55,258 nucleotides of DNA, taken from NCBI GenBank assembly GCA_944389525.1, contig CALXMR010000002.1, positions 1 through 55,258 of the forward strand, in the 5' to 3' direction. A model generated the notes under the pieces. It was not told where the DNA came from. It did no database searches and worked only from the letters and a program-made list of their open reading frames with translations. Each line of letters begins with the position of its first letter. The first letter of the stretch is position 1. Shown here piece after piece: positions 18,049 through 26,440 of the stretch. Origin of the DNA: an uncultured Alphaproteobacteria bacterium (lineage in GTDB: Bacteria > Pseudomonadota > Alphaproteobacteria > Rs-D84). The translations under genes and the position numbers were made by a program.

Positions 18049-18115
18049 TATAAACAAAGGATAAATGGCAGAACACTGGCGCATTGTATAAAATTGTGCC
18101 ATTTCTGCTTTTTTT

Positions 18116-19189
18116 ATGACCATGACAACGGCAAAGAAAATTATCGCAATCGATGCAATGGGCGGGGACAAGGGACCAAACGCCGTTCTGGGTGGTATGA
18201 ACCAGTTCCTGTATCAAAACGGCGAAGACGGTGTGTTCTTTCGCGTATTTGGACCCGAAAAACAATTGCGGGAATTGTTAATAAAATATCCGCGTGTCGC
18301 GCGTAATTGCGAAGTTATTGATGCACCAAATGCAATCAAGGGCACGGACAAGGTTCGTGATGTTATTCGTCATGCCCAGGATACATCAATGTACATGGCG
18401 ATTATGGATGTGCGCCAGGGTAATTCTGCGGCGGTGGTCAGTGCGGGGAATACCGGGATTTTAATGTCGTTGTCTAAATTGGCATTAAAAACGATTGATG
18501 GCATTTCACGCCCGGCGATAACAACAATGTTGCCGTCTGGTGGCGGGGATTCGCGTGTTGTGGTGCTGGACCTGGGGGCAAATGTTCATTGTGACGAAGG
18601 GGACTTGTTCGATTTTTCTATTCTGGGCAGTGTCTATGCCGAAGTTATCGGTAAAATGCCGCGTCCAAAGGTTGGTGTATTAAATATTGGCGAAGAATCG
18701 ACCAAGGGGAACGAGACCCTGCAAAAATTAAATAAATTATTGACTGAACACAAAGATGAATTGCCGTATGAATATATCGGCTTTGTCGAAGGAAATGACA
18801 TCGGTGGTGGTAATGTCCAGGTGGTTGTGACAGATGGTTTTACCGGCAATATTGTTCTGAAAACGGTCGAAGGTACGGCAAAGTTAATCAAGCGAGTATT
18901 GGTTGATAATTTGAAAAAATCAATATTGGCAATTATTGGTGCGTTTTTCTTGGTGCATGTGTTCAAACGGTTAAAGAATAAAATTGATCCGCGTTCATAT
19001 GCGGGTGCGACATTCTTGGGACTGCGTGGATTTGCGGTCAAGACACACGGTAACAGTGATGCACTGGCATTTGCGAACTCGATTAAGTACGCGTCTGATT
19101 TGACGGGGGCGAATTTAAATGATGTGATTGCCGCACGCGCGGCGGCGGTCCAGAAAATTCGCGCGGAAATCGCCACCCAGGATGAATAA
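18116..19189 (+). CDS. plsX: phosphate acyltransferase PlsX
   Basis: A 357-residue peripheral membrane enzyme that converts acyl-ACP and phosphate to acyl-phosphate for phospholipid synthesis. Family blocks are IAIDAMGGDKGPNAVLGG at the N-terminus, VSAGNTGILMSLS, LDLGANVHC, GVLNIGEESTKGNE, VEGNDIGGG and VVTDGFTGNIVLKT. ATG codons at 18116 and 18122 are both possible; no strong ribosome site is seen. The usual fabH partner does not follow; the next gene is convergent mraZ. Confidence 0.95.
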   Translation: MTMTTAKKIIAIDAMGGDKGPNAVLGGMNQFLYQNGEDGVFFRVFGPEKQLRELLIKYPRVARNCEVIDAPNAIKGTDKVRDVIRHAQDTSMYMAIMDVRQGNSAAVVSAGNTGILMSLSKLALKTIDGISRPAITTMLPSGGGDSRVVVLDLGANVHCDEGDLFDFSILGSVYAEVIGKMPRPKVGVLNIGEESTKGNETLQKLNKLLTEHKDELPYEYIGFVEGNDIGGGNVQVVVTDGFTGNIVLKTVEGTAKLIKRVLVDNLKKSILAIIGAFFLVHVFKRLKNKIDPRSYAGATFLGLRGFAVKTHGNSDALAFANSIKYASDLTGANLNDVIAARAAAVQKIRAEIATQDE

Positions 19190-19205
19190 TTCATTCATAT
19201 ATAAA

Positions 19206-19652
19206 TTATGCAATTATCAGATTTGGGCGTGCCGTGCGCAAGTTGTTTAACGACTTTTCTTGCGCCGCACGGAATGCGTCTGGATTCCATATTTGAAAAC
19301 TGTTCCCGCGGCCGACAAATACGGCAGTGTCTGTAATTCCTGCGTGTTTTAATAAATCTGTTGGGATAACAATTCGACCCGTTACATCAAATGCCAATGG
19401 GCGCGCATCTGCGAACAGCATTGCCGATAAATCATCCAGTTCACTGTCAAACACGCCCATTTTATCGGTCGCGTTGGCCAACTGCTCCATACGCGACATG
19501 GACAGCCCTTCGATACAGTTATTGGTGAAAGAACGATATAAAACAACACCGGGAAATTTTTCAGACGCAATCGAAGCCCGGAAAGAGGCCGGTACAGATA
19601 CGCGACCCTTGGTATCCAAACGATTTTCATAAGATGAGAGAAACAATGACAT
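19206..19652 (-). CDS. mraZ: MraZ transcriptional regulator
   Basis: A 148-residue protein with two AbrB-like halves, each with the DXXXR hallmark: LDTKGRVSVPASFR near the N-terminus and FDVTGRIVIPTDLLKHAGI in the second half. MraZ forms rings that bind repeats upstream of the division and cell wall (dcw) cluster, normally as its first gene. Here it is alone: the next gene downstream (plsX) is convergent and no mraW or ftsI follows. The ATG at 19652 gives the standard MSLFLSSYENRLD start; the frame is open 21 codons upstream. Confidence 0.93.
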   Translation of the reverse strand: MSLFLSSYENRLDTKGRVSVPASFRASIASEKFPGVVLYRSFTNNCIEGLSMSRMEQLANATDKMGVFDSELDDLSAMLFADARPLAFDVTGRIVIPTDLLKHAGITDTAVFVGRGNSFQIWNPDAFRAAQEKSLNNLRTARPNLIIA

Positions 19653-19705
19653 TTTCGCTCTTTTAGGGCATATCGCCCGGTTTCCCTTTCCTTGACTTCG
19701 TACGA

Positions 19706-19734
19706 AATGTAGCATGGGAAAATTTGGTTGTCAA
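19706..19734 (-). promoter_or_regulatory. predicted mraZ promoter
   Basis: On the minus strand TTGACA (19729-19734), a 17-bp spacer and TACATT (19706-19711) form a good sigma70-type promoter about 50 bases before the mraZ start. GGGA-like repeats between promoter and gene might be MraZ boxes, but the spacing does not match the known pattern. Confidence 0.5.
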
Positions 19735-20030
19735 TGACAATTTATAATTATTTTATGGTATTTTATGGTTTTATAAATAAAATTCAAAAAAATTAAAATA
19801 AAATTAAAATATTTATATTTTGTGCTTGACCTGCGATTCGTTTTTGTTCTAAGATGTTTGTATAGACAAGGAGAAAAGTTTCTAAAACCCCGGAAATCCG
19901 CCAAAAAACCGGAAATCTGGCGAAAATAAAAATTAACCAAGAATTTCAAAATCGTTTTTTTGTAAATACCTGTGTAAATACAAAAAATATTTGATTTTCG
20001 AACCAAACCCGTAAAAGGAGGGACCGCACC
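19735..20030 (+). promoter_or_regulatory. AT-rich region and long leader of the 111-aa gene
   Basis: No gene is seen. The first part is nearly pure A/T. A promoter-like TTGACC (18 bp) TAAGAT lies at about 19828-19857 and would leave a leader of about 165 bases. The leader holds two copies of CCGGAAATC (about 19888 and 19910) and a tandem pair of TGTAAATAC (19961-19969 and 19973-19981, three bases apart), which looks like an operator or protein-binding site. Confidence 0.45.
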
Positions 20031-20366
20031 ATGACAAAATCCATCAAAGAAATAATGATTGCCTTGAACCAAGTTTTATCAACCACGGTATGGGTTAACG
20101 AAGACAGACAGATTATATCACTGGCGGATGAATTGCAAATCGGTCATAACAACGCCCCGCGTTCTATCGAAGATTTACCACGTCCGTCACTGGTTGGTGC
20201 GTATGTATCATTGCAAATTCGTACAGACAATTTTGATGTTGCCGCCGAAAGTTTGGAAACAAAAACATTGGCGTTGCGTGTCAAAGAAATGGTGTTTACA
20301 GAAGCGAAAAAGATTATGGATGCCGCCGATGGTGTTACGGTGACACAAGTTGCCCGGGCTGCATAA
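20031..20366 (+). CDS. hypothetical protein (111 aa)
   Basis: A soluble-looking 111-residue protein that I do not recognise. It has no signal peptide, membrane segment or Cys pair. It starts MTKSIKEIMIALNQVLSTTV and the C-terminal part is helical and charged. The start is secure: AAAAGGAGGGA sits about 9 bases before the ATG, the strongest Shine-Dalgarno in the window, suggesting high expression. It has a long AT-rich leader with direct repeats and its own terminator, so it is a single-gene unit. Confidence 0.8.
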   Translation: MTKSIKEIMIALNQVLSTTVWVNEDRQIISLADELQIGHNNAPRSIEDLPRPSLVGAYVSLQIRTDNFDVAAESLETKTLALRVKEMVFTEAKKIMDAADGVTVTQVARAA

Positions 20367-20437
20367 TAAAAAATATTGGTGTCCGTGCGGTTATATTTTA
20401 GGGCAAAACAGTTTCTGGGTAACCAGAAGGAGGGGAG

Positions 20438-20468
20438 AAATCACCGGCAAGTAATTGCCGGTGATTTT
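20438..20468 (+). terminator. intrinsic terminator
   Basis: AATCACCGGCAA and TTGCCGGTGATT pair around a 4-base loop, followed by TTGTTT on the plus strand. On the minus strand it ends in TTTCTCC, so it may also stop the autotransporter transcript, which ends at 20471. Confidence 0.75.
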
Positions 20469-20470
20469 GT

Positions 20471-23164
20471 TTAGAATCGCATCGCGGCGCGTATCGTTGC
20501 GCTGATATTGTTATAATTATCGCGCATTTGTGCATCAATCCCGATACTGATTTCACCGTATTGATTGAATGTCATGTTCAGATGGGCACCGATATTGCCC
20601 GCCCAACGCGGCAGTTTTGTTCCGATAATTTCATATCTGTTATTATTTACTGTGATATCAAATATATCATTATCGCTGTACATATCGTACGCCAGTCCCA
20701 ATGTAACCGATGGCACAAACCCGATTTCGCCAAAGTCGAAACCATAATATGCAAATGTAGTATTTGTGTACGCAGTCCAGAATTTTAAGTTATCTCCGTC
20801 TATTCGCTGGCCGGCATCATCGGTCGATGTTCGCCGATGCACCAGTGTGTATTGTACGCCGGCCCCGGGGGTAATATCCCAATCATATGATGATATTTTA
20901 TATCCGATGTCTGACCATGCGCCATATGTATAAACAGACGAATTATTATCCAGATGCAAATTTGCAACATTCTTGGTTTCGTGCATATCGGTATAGAACA
21001 TTGTCGCCACACCCCGCAATATAAAATCCCCAGGCCTGTATTTTATATATGCGGCCCCACCATCTGTTGTTGCACGAATATCCCGGGCCCAGTTATAGAT
21101 TTTATCATACTGGAATGTATACGCCGCGCCCAATGTTATATCAGATGCCCCATATTCTGCGCCAACGCCACCACCGATACCGCGCATATCAAATTTTGAA
21201 TATTGTAATCCTGTATCCAGTTGTCCGATATTTCCAATCACAGACGCCCAGATTTTCCCATTACCTGTATCATATTCGTTGTGTGGACCGCTGATTATAT
21301 CGTCTGTACGCGATGTTAATTGTGTGCCAATAATTTGCATCAGTGGCGCGGGTGATGGCGCCAGTGCACTTAGTGCGCGCACATACCCGGCGGCATCTGT
21401 TTGCAACAGCGCGTTCATTTGCATGTATAATTCGTGTTCTGTGGCATGTGATGCGGGTGGGGCGTCTTGCCATGCAGTTGCAGTATTCATATTGTTCTGG
21501 GTTCCACCGGCATCGCGAATAATATCATCGTATTCTGCGATACTGGACACACTGTACCACCCGTTGCCCATCTGTGAAAAAGCATAAATGTTGTTATTTA
21601 TGTGCGGGGCAAAGTTGTCTGTGATTTCATTTTGACCGCGCAGAATATGCAACTGCATCGTGTTGCTGGTGCCCATTGCGTTTGGTTGCAGTATGACATT
21701 CATGTTTGCGCCGTCTGTAATGGTGATGGAATTTGCGTTTATATATCCGTATACATCAGAATTCTGTACAGAAATTTGCAGTGTTGAATTTGCGCCAAAT
21801 GTGGCATTGGTCGCATTGATTGCGTGTGTTCCGATATCCAGTGTGCCACCAATTATATTTAAATTATCTGCGTTGAAAAATGTGGCATTATCGCCCATAC
21901 GCACAGTGCCATTATATTGCGTAATATTGCCATGGAATTCAGACATGTCGGCGTTTAAAATAATATTGCCACCAGTTGGAACATTTTCAGAATTAAAAAT
22001 ATAATTGCGATTGATGTTTATGTCCCCTGTGCCACTGATTGCGTCATCAAAAATAATTGATTTCCCCGCGGCCGCGTTCATGCCAATTGTGCCACTGGAT
22101 TCAACCGCATTTGATTTACCGTTCAGTGCATTGTTTGAAAACGAAATATCATTATCCAGTGCAATTAAATATAATTCCGCCAGATTAAATATTGCCCCAC
22201 CGCCCGATGTGGCGGTATTAGATGTAAATTGACTGTCGATAACATACATGTCATCCCAGTTATAGATTGCGCCACCGTATTCTGCGCTGTTATTGGTAAA
22301 CACAGAATCTTGGACCACAGAATACAATGTATCACCAATTATGCCATAGTTTCCAATTGCCCCACCGGTCGATCCAGAATTATTTTCAAATGTTGTGTTG
22401 TTTAAATTCATGTCGCCTGTGGTATATATTGCGCCGGCGCCATCTGTTGCAGTGTTTTGCATAAATTGCGCACCAGATATATTCATTGTGTTTGAATTAT
22501 ACAGTGCGCCCCCAGATTCAGCCGTGTTTGATACAAAACTGCCGCCGGTTATGTTCAGTGTGCCATCATTAAACGCCACACCACCATAATCGCGCGCCGA
22601 ATTACTTATAAAATCAGAATTTGTAATCGTGCCTGTTGTTTCGTATTCGTTGTATATTACGCCGCCATCGCCCCGTGTTGCCTGATTTGATTGAAATATG
22701 GCGTTTGAAATTATTGCATCGCCATTATTATCTTGGTATATAACCCCGCCACCCATGCCAGATGTATTATTTACAAATGCCGAATTATTAATTGTCACAT
22801 GACCGCCCAGGTTTGATATCACACCACCAGTATTTGAATTAACAAAATTGTTATACGAACTGGTAATTGTGTCCCCAGAAAAAGTCCCGCCATTTTCCAG
22901 TAAAAAATTATATCCATTTGAAACGGTAAATCCTGAATAGCCCGCCCCGTCAAATGCCATGCCACCGCCATCTATGTTTGTGGTGGTCGCGCCTGGGACA
23001 CTGATTAAACGCGTTGCTGTGATTTCGGATGTTATGGTTATATCATTTTGCGCAGTTGCGGTTTTATACAGTGTATAAAAATCATCAAAGTTCGATACAT
23101 TTGCGGCGCCTGCGGGCATCGCCCAACATATTGCCAATACAGACACAGAATTTATTATGCGCAT
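20471..23164 (-). CDS. autotransporter with Pmp-like repeats
   Basis: An 897-residue type V secreted surface protein. Signal peptide at about 1-20 (MRIINSVSVLAICWAMPAGA). The passenger (about 25-560) is a right-handed beta-helix with many repeats of the form GGAIYN or GGVIY followed by F-x-N-(S/T)-A, as in polymorphic membrane proteins of chlamydiae and related adhesins. The last 270 or so residues form an autotransporter beta-barrel (from GKIWASVIGN) ending in aromatic AAMRF. The ATG at 23164 was chosen for the signal peptide and the GGGGGTGAT site just before it; the frame opens 20 codons upstream. Monocistronic, likely involved in adhesion, though that role is inferred. Confidence 0.9.
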   Translation of the reverse strand: MRIINSVSVLAICWAMPAGAANVSNFDDFYTLYKTATAQNDITITSEITATRLISVPGATTTNIDGGGMAFDGAGYSGFTVSNGYNFLLENGGTFSGDTITSSYNNFVNSNTGGVISNLGGHVTINNSAFVNNTSGMGGGVIYQDNNGDAIISNAIFQSNQATRGDGGVIYNEYETTGTITNSDFISNSARDYGGVAFNDGTLNITGGSFVSNTAESGGALYNSNTMNISGAQFMQNTATDGAGAIYTTGDMNLNNTTFENNSGSTGGAIGNYGIIGDTLYSVVQDSVFTNNSAEYGGAIYNWDDMYVIDSQFTSNTATSGGGAIFNLAELYLIALDNDISFSNNALNGKSNAVESSGTIGMNAAAGKSIIFDDAISGTGDININRNYIFNSENVPTGGNIILNADMSEFHGNITQYNGTVRMGDNATFFNADNLNIIGGTLDIGTHAINATNATFGANSTLQISVQNSDVYGYINANSITITDGANMNVILQPNAMGTSNTMQLHILRGQNEITDNFAPHINNNIYAFSQMGNGWYSVSSIAEYDDIIRDAGGTQNNMNTATAWQDAPPASHATEHELYMQMNALLQTDAAGYVRALSALAPSPAPLMQIIGTQLTSRTDDIISGPHNEYDTGNGKIWASVIGNIGQLDTGLQYSKFDMRGIGGGVGAEYGASDITLGAAYTFQYDKIYNWARDIRATTDGGAAYIKYRPGDFILRGVATMFYTDMHETKNVANLHLDNNSSVYTYGAWSDIGYKISSYDWDITPGAGVQYTLVHRRTSTDDAGQRIDGDNLKFWTAYTNTTFAYYGFDFGEIGFVPSVTLGLAYDMYSDNDIFDITVNNNRYEIIGTKLPRWAGNIGAHLNMTFNQYGEISIGIDAQMRDNYNNISATIRAAMRF

Positions 23165-23245
23165 ATTAATCACCCCCGTACTTGTATTCAATACCAGGGT
23201 TATGAATTTACCGCGCAATATCAATTTGCATGTATTCCCATAAAA

Positions 23246-23268
23246 AAATCCCGCATCTCGCGGGATTT
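23246..23268 (-). terminator. M13 peptidase gene terminator
   Basis: AAATCCCGC and GCGGGATTT pair around a 5-base loop; on the minus strand a run of seven U follows. It begins four bases after the peptidase stop codon. Confidence 0.85.
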
Positions 23269-23271
23269 AAC

Positions 23272-25266
23272 TTACCATAATTTTATTCGCTGTTCTGGCG
23301 CCAGATACAGTTTATCTGTTTCCGTAATACCAAACGCATCATACCATGCATCGATATGTGGCAATATGCCGTTTACACGCCACCGCGCTAACGAATGTTC
23401 ATCCATCTTGGTCAGGCGCAACGCATCGGCATTGCGGATATTTTGCGCCCACACACCCGCATACGCGATAAAGAATCGCATGTCCGGGGTCAGATTTTCA
23501 ACCGTATTTGTTTGTGTGCCAAAATTTTTATACGCGGTATATGAAACGGTAATGCCACCATAATCCGCCAAATTTTCACCCAGTGTAAATTCACCGTTTG
23601 CATGTACGCCGGGGGCCACTTCTATATTATTAAAATATTCTTTTAGCACATTGGCGCGTTTGTTAAAACCATCGGCATCCGCCGCCGTCCACCAGTCGCG
23701 CAGATTTCCATCTTTGTCAAATTGCCGACCAGAATCATCAAACCCGTGCGTCATTTCGTGACCAATTACACTGCCGATTGCGCCATAGTTAAACGCATCA
23801 TCGGCCGCCATATCAAAGAACGGATATTGCAGTATACCTGCCGGGAAACAAATTTCGTTCGTTGTTGGGTCATAATATGCATTAACCTCGTGCGCATTCA
23901 TGTACCATATGGTTGGGTCTTTTTTTTGGCCTATTTTTTTAATCCAGAACGCGTCTTCGAATTCTGAAACGCGCACCATATTTTCCCACAGTGACGCATT
24001 CGCATCGATATGCAGTTCTGAATAGTCGCGCCATTTATCTGGATATCCGATTTTTGCATGAAAAGTATTTAATTTTTCCAACGCACGTGATTTTGTTTCG
24101 TCTGACATCCATTCCAGATTTTCAATCCGTATCCCCAATGCGCGTTGCAGATTTTTTACCAGATTTTGCATACGTGCCTTGGCATCGGGGGAAAAATATT
24201 TATCAACATACAGGTGTCCGATTTCTTCGCCCAAACTGCCGTCCAGCAATGCGACCGCGCGTTTCCAGCGGGGCTTTTGTTCCAGTTGGCCGGCCATTGT
24301 GCGGTTATAAAAATCAAACGAAATTTCATATGCCGCGTCATCGGTCAGTGAATCTGCCGTGCTGATTATGCGATATCGCAGATAGTCTTTTATCAATTCG
24401 ATATCAGTATCATTCATTATCGCGATTGATTCTGTGATTGCAGACGGCTGGTTAACATTTACTTCTGTGGCCGCACTGGCGCCGCGCGCATCCAGATATG
24501 TGTCCCAATCGAAACCCGCAAATTGCCGTTTTAGTTCGTCAATTGACATCTTGTGATAGTTTGCATTTGGATCACGCAATTTTTCTTTTGGAAAGAATGA
24601 TTTTGCCATTCTTTCTTCCAGGACATAGATTTTTTCTGCGTCCAGATTTACGCCAAAGTGTTGGGATTGACGCGCAATAAATTCACGATACTTTTTGCGA
24701 ATTTCAATCGATTTATCGTCTGTGTCAAAATAATAGTCGCGCGATAAACCAATGCCGCCCTGGCCAATATTATACAAATAATATTCGCTGTTCTTTTCAT
24801 CCAATGCCACACCATCGCCCCAGAACGCTGATGAAAAACGATGCATCTGTCCCAGATATTTTGGCAAATCATTTACCGATTTGATTTTATCAATTTTGGC
24901 CAGATACGGTGCGATTGGCGTCACGCCATCGGCATTCAGCCGGTCTGCATCCATTGCGATTTTATACAATGTGCCAATTTTTCCATCGTCTGTTTCGGCA
25001 ATTTCGCGCACGCGTTCCAGGTTTGTATCGGCCAACACTTCGAATGCGCCATATCTGGTATAATCATCCGGAACAGGATTTTTTTCACGCCACCCGCGTG
25101 TGGCATAGTCAAAGAAATCGTCCCCTGGTCGTGCGGATAAATCCATGTTTTCTGTTTTGATACCGATGTTCATAACATTCCCCCTTTGATTAACTGTGAT
25201 ATATGCCATTGCGAATGCGATTACAACGGCGATTATACCGATTATGTTCAGAAACTTGTGTTGCAT
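23272..25266 (-). CDS. pepO: M13 family zinc metallopeptidase (neprilysin/PepO-like)
   Basis: A 664-residue endopeptidase with an N-terminal membrane helix or uncleaved signal (about 7-24), probably facing the periplasm. The M13 N-domain begins PGDDFFDYATRGWREKNPVP. Catalytic zinc site HEMTH (about 503-507) is followed by GFDDSGRQFDKDGN; the third ligand is the Glu in GENLADYGG (about 561). The substrate-binding NAYYDP motif replaces the usual NAFY, and RVNGILPHIDAWYDAFG closes the C-terminus. Length and motifs are complete. The gene is read with hemW upstream on the same strand, with only one base between them. Confidence 0.93.
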   Translation of the reverse strand: MQHKFLNIIGIIAVVIAFAMAYITVNQRGNVMNIGIKTENMDLSARPGDDFFDYATRGWREKNPVPDDYTRYGAFEVLADTNLERVREIAETDDGKIGTLYKIAMDADRLNADGVTPIAPYLAKIDKIKSVNDLPKYLGQMHRFSSAFWGDGVALDEKNSEYYLYNIGQGGIGLSRDYYFDTDDKSIEIRKKYREFIARQSQHFGVNLDAEKIYVLEERMAKSFFPKEKLRDPNANYHKMSIDELKRQFAGFDWDTYLDARGASAATEVNVNQPSAITESIAIMNDTDIELIKDYLRYRIISTADSLTDDAAYEISFDFYNRTMAGQLEQKPRWKRAVALLDGSLGEEIGHLYVDKYFSPDAKARMQNLVKNLQRALGIRIENLEWMSDETKSRALEKLNTFHAKIGYPDKWRDYSELHIDANASLWENMVRVSEFEDAFWIKKIGQKKDPTIWYMNAHEVNAYYDPTTNEICFPAGILQYPFFDMAADDAFNYGAIGSVIGHEMTHGFDDSGRQFDKDGNLRDWWTAADADGFNKRANVLKEYFNNIEVAPGVHANGEFTLGENLADYGGITVSYTAYKNFGTQTNTVENLTPDMRFFIAYAGVWAQNIRNADALRLTKMDEHSLARWRVNGILPHIDAWYDAFGITETDKLYLAPEQRIKLW

Positions 25267-25267
25267 T

Positions 25268-26329
25268 TTACCCCCTTGTCATGTTTGCAATTACATCATC
25301 CAGAATCAACATGCCGTGTTTTGTTGCGGCAATGCGCCCATCGTTTGTGCGATACACTAAATCAGGACGCGAATTAACAAAATCCATGTTTATAATTTTT
25401 TTGGTGTCATTGTCAAGTATTACGCCACGTACCATGCGCATGCCGGTGATTACGCGTTCAATTGCACGCGCACCATGGTCCAGCGGATTAAACAGTTCGC
25501 CATTACCCATTTGTTCGTACCACTGATTATTAATTAAAACGCGTCCCGCGCCACCACGGCCAATTCCAATATACGGTGCGCCATCCCATATGTTCATATT
25601 GTGCCGACATTCATTGCCGTGTGTGGCATAGTTTGATACTTCGTATCGTGGAATATTCAGTCTGTCGCCAATTGCGATATACATTTGTGCCATTTCATCA
25701 TTTGTCGGCATGTTTAAATTCATTTTTCCAAACGGCGTATTTTCTTCGATGGTCAGTTCGTACATCGAACAGTGCCCCAGCCCCAGCGCATTTATATCAT
25801 CGCACAGTTTAACGATATCGTCCACCGTGTCGTTCGGCATACCGTATATAAAATCTGCGGACAGCCGAATGTTTTTACGGCGCGCCAAATCAACCAGATG
25901 TAACGCGTCTGCCACACTGTGTTGGCGCCCCAAAAATTGCAAGCGTTCATCACTTAACGACTGTATCCCAATCGATAGCCGATTAACCCCCGCCGCACAG
26001 AATTCGTCCAGTTTAGTGGCATCCAATGTTCGTGGGTTTGATTCCAGTGTGATTTCACAATCTGGTTCTGTATTAAACAGTGTTGTAATTGTATGGATTA
26101 TTTTCCTAAATGATTGCACCGGCATCAGTGATGGTGTACCACCGCCAAAAAATATTGTTGGTATGGAAATTTTCCCCAGTTGCCGTTCCCAATATTTTAA
26201 TTCTGCAACGATGCCGGCGGTGTACAGGTCCCAATCAGGATTTGCGCATGCCCGCGAAAAAAATGCACAATACCTGCACTTTGACATGCAAAAAGGTACA
26301 TGAACATAGATGTTATGTGGCACGGTCAT
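25268..26329 (-). CDS. hemW: HemW, radical SAM heme chaperone
   Basis: A 353-residue cytoplasmic radical SAM protein. The 4Fe-4S motif is C14-X3-C18-X2-C21 followed by F (CMSKCRYCAF), the form that separates HemW from the coproporphyrinogen oxidase HemN. Also seen are FFGGGTPSLM, ESNPRTLD, RLSIGIQSLSDE, DFIYGMPNDT and YEVSNYA. HemW binds heme and delivers it to acceptor proteins. It overlaps no gene but ends one base before the M13 peptidase start, so the two form an operon. No heme biosynthesis genes are nearby. Confidence 0.93.
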   Translation of the reverse strand: MTVPHNIYVHVPFCMSKCRYCAFFSRACANPDWDLYTAGIVAELKYWERQLGKISIPTIFFGGGTPSLMPVQSFRKIIHTITTLFNTEPDCEITLESNPRTLDATKLDEFCAAGVNRLSIGIQSLSDERLQFLGRQHSVADALHLVDLARRKNIRLSADFIYGMPNDTVDDIVKLCDDINALGLGHCSMYELTIEENTPFGKMNLNMPTNDEMAQMYIAIGDRLNIPRYEVSNYATHGNECRHNMNIWDGAPYIGIGRGGAGRVLINNQWYEQMGNGELFNPLDHGARAIERVITGMRMVRGVILDNDTKKIINMDFVNSRPDLVYRTNDGRIAATKHGMLILDDVIANMTRG

Positions 26330-26410
26330 GCCGATATTCTATCCAAAAAATCCTGAAAATCCAGTATTTGATGTGTTAAGAAAGAAAATCACTTTTCATA
26401 GTTTTTTTCT

Positions 26411-26422
26411 TGTGATATAATG
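26411..26422 (+). promoter_or_regulatory. extended -10 promoter element TGTGATATAATG
   Basis: This 12-mer contains TATAAT at 26416-26421 and is identical to one at 34296-34307 before another outer-membrane protein gene. It overlaps the first possible ATG (26420) of the gene, which argues that translation starts at 26441. Confidence 0.6.
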
Positions 26423-26440
26423 CACATAATAGTACAGGGT

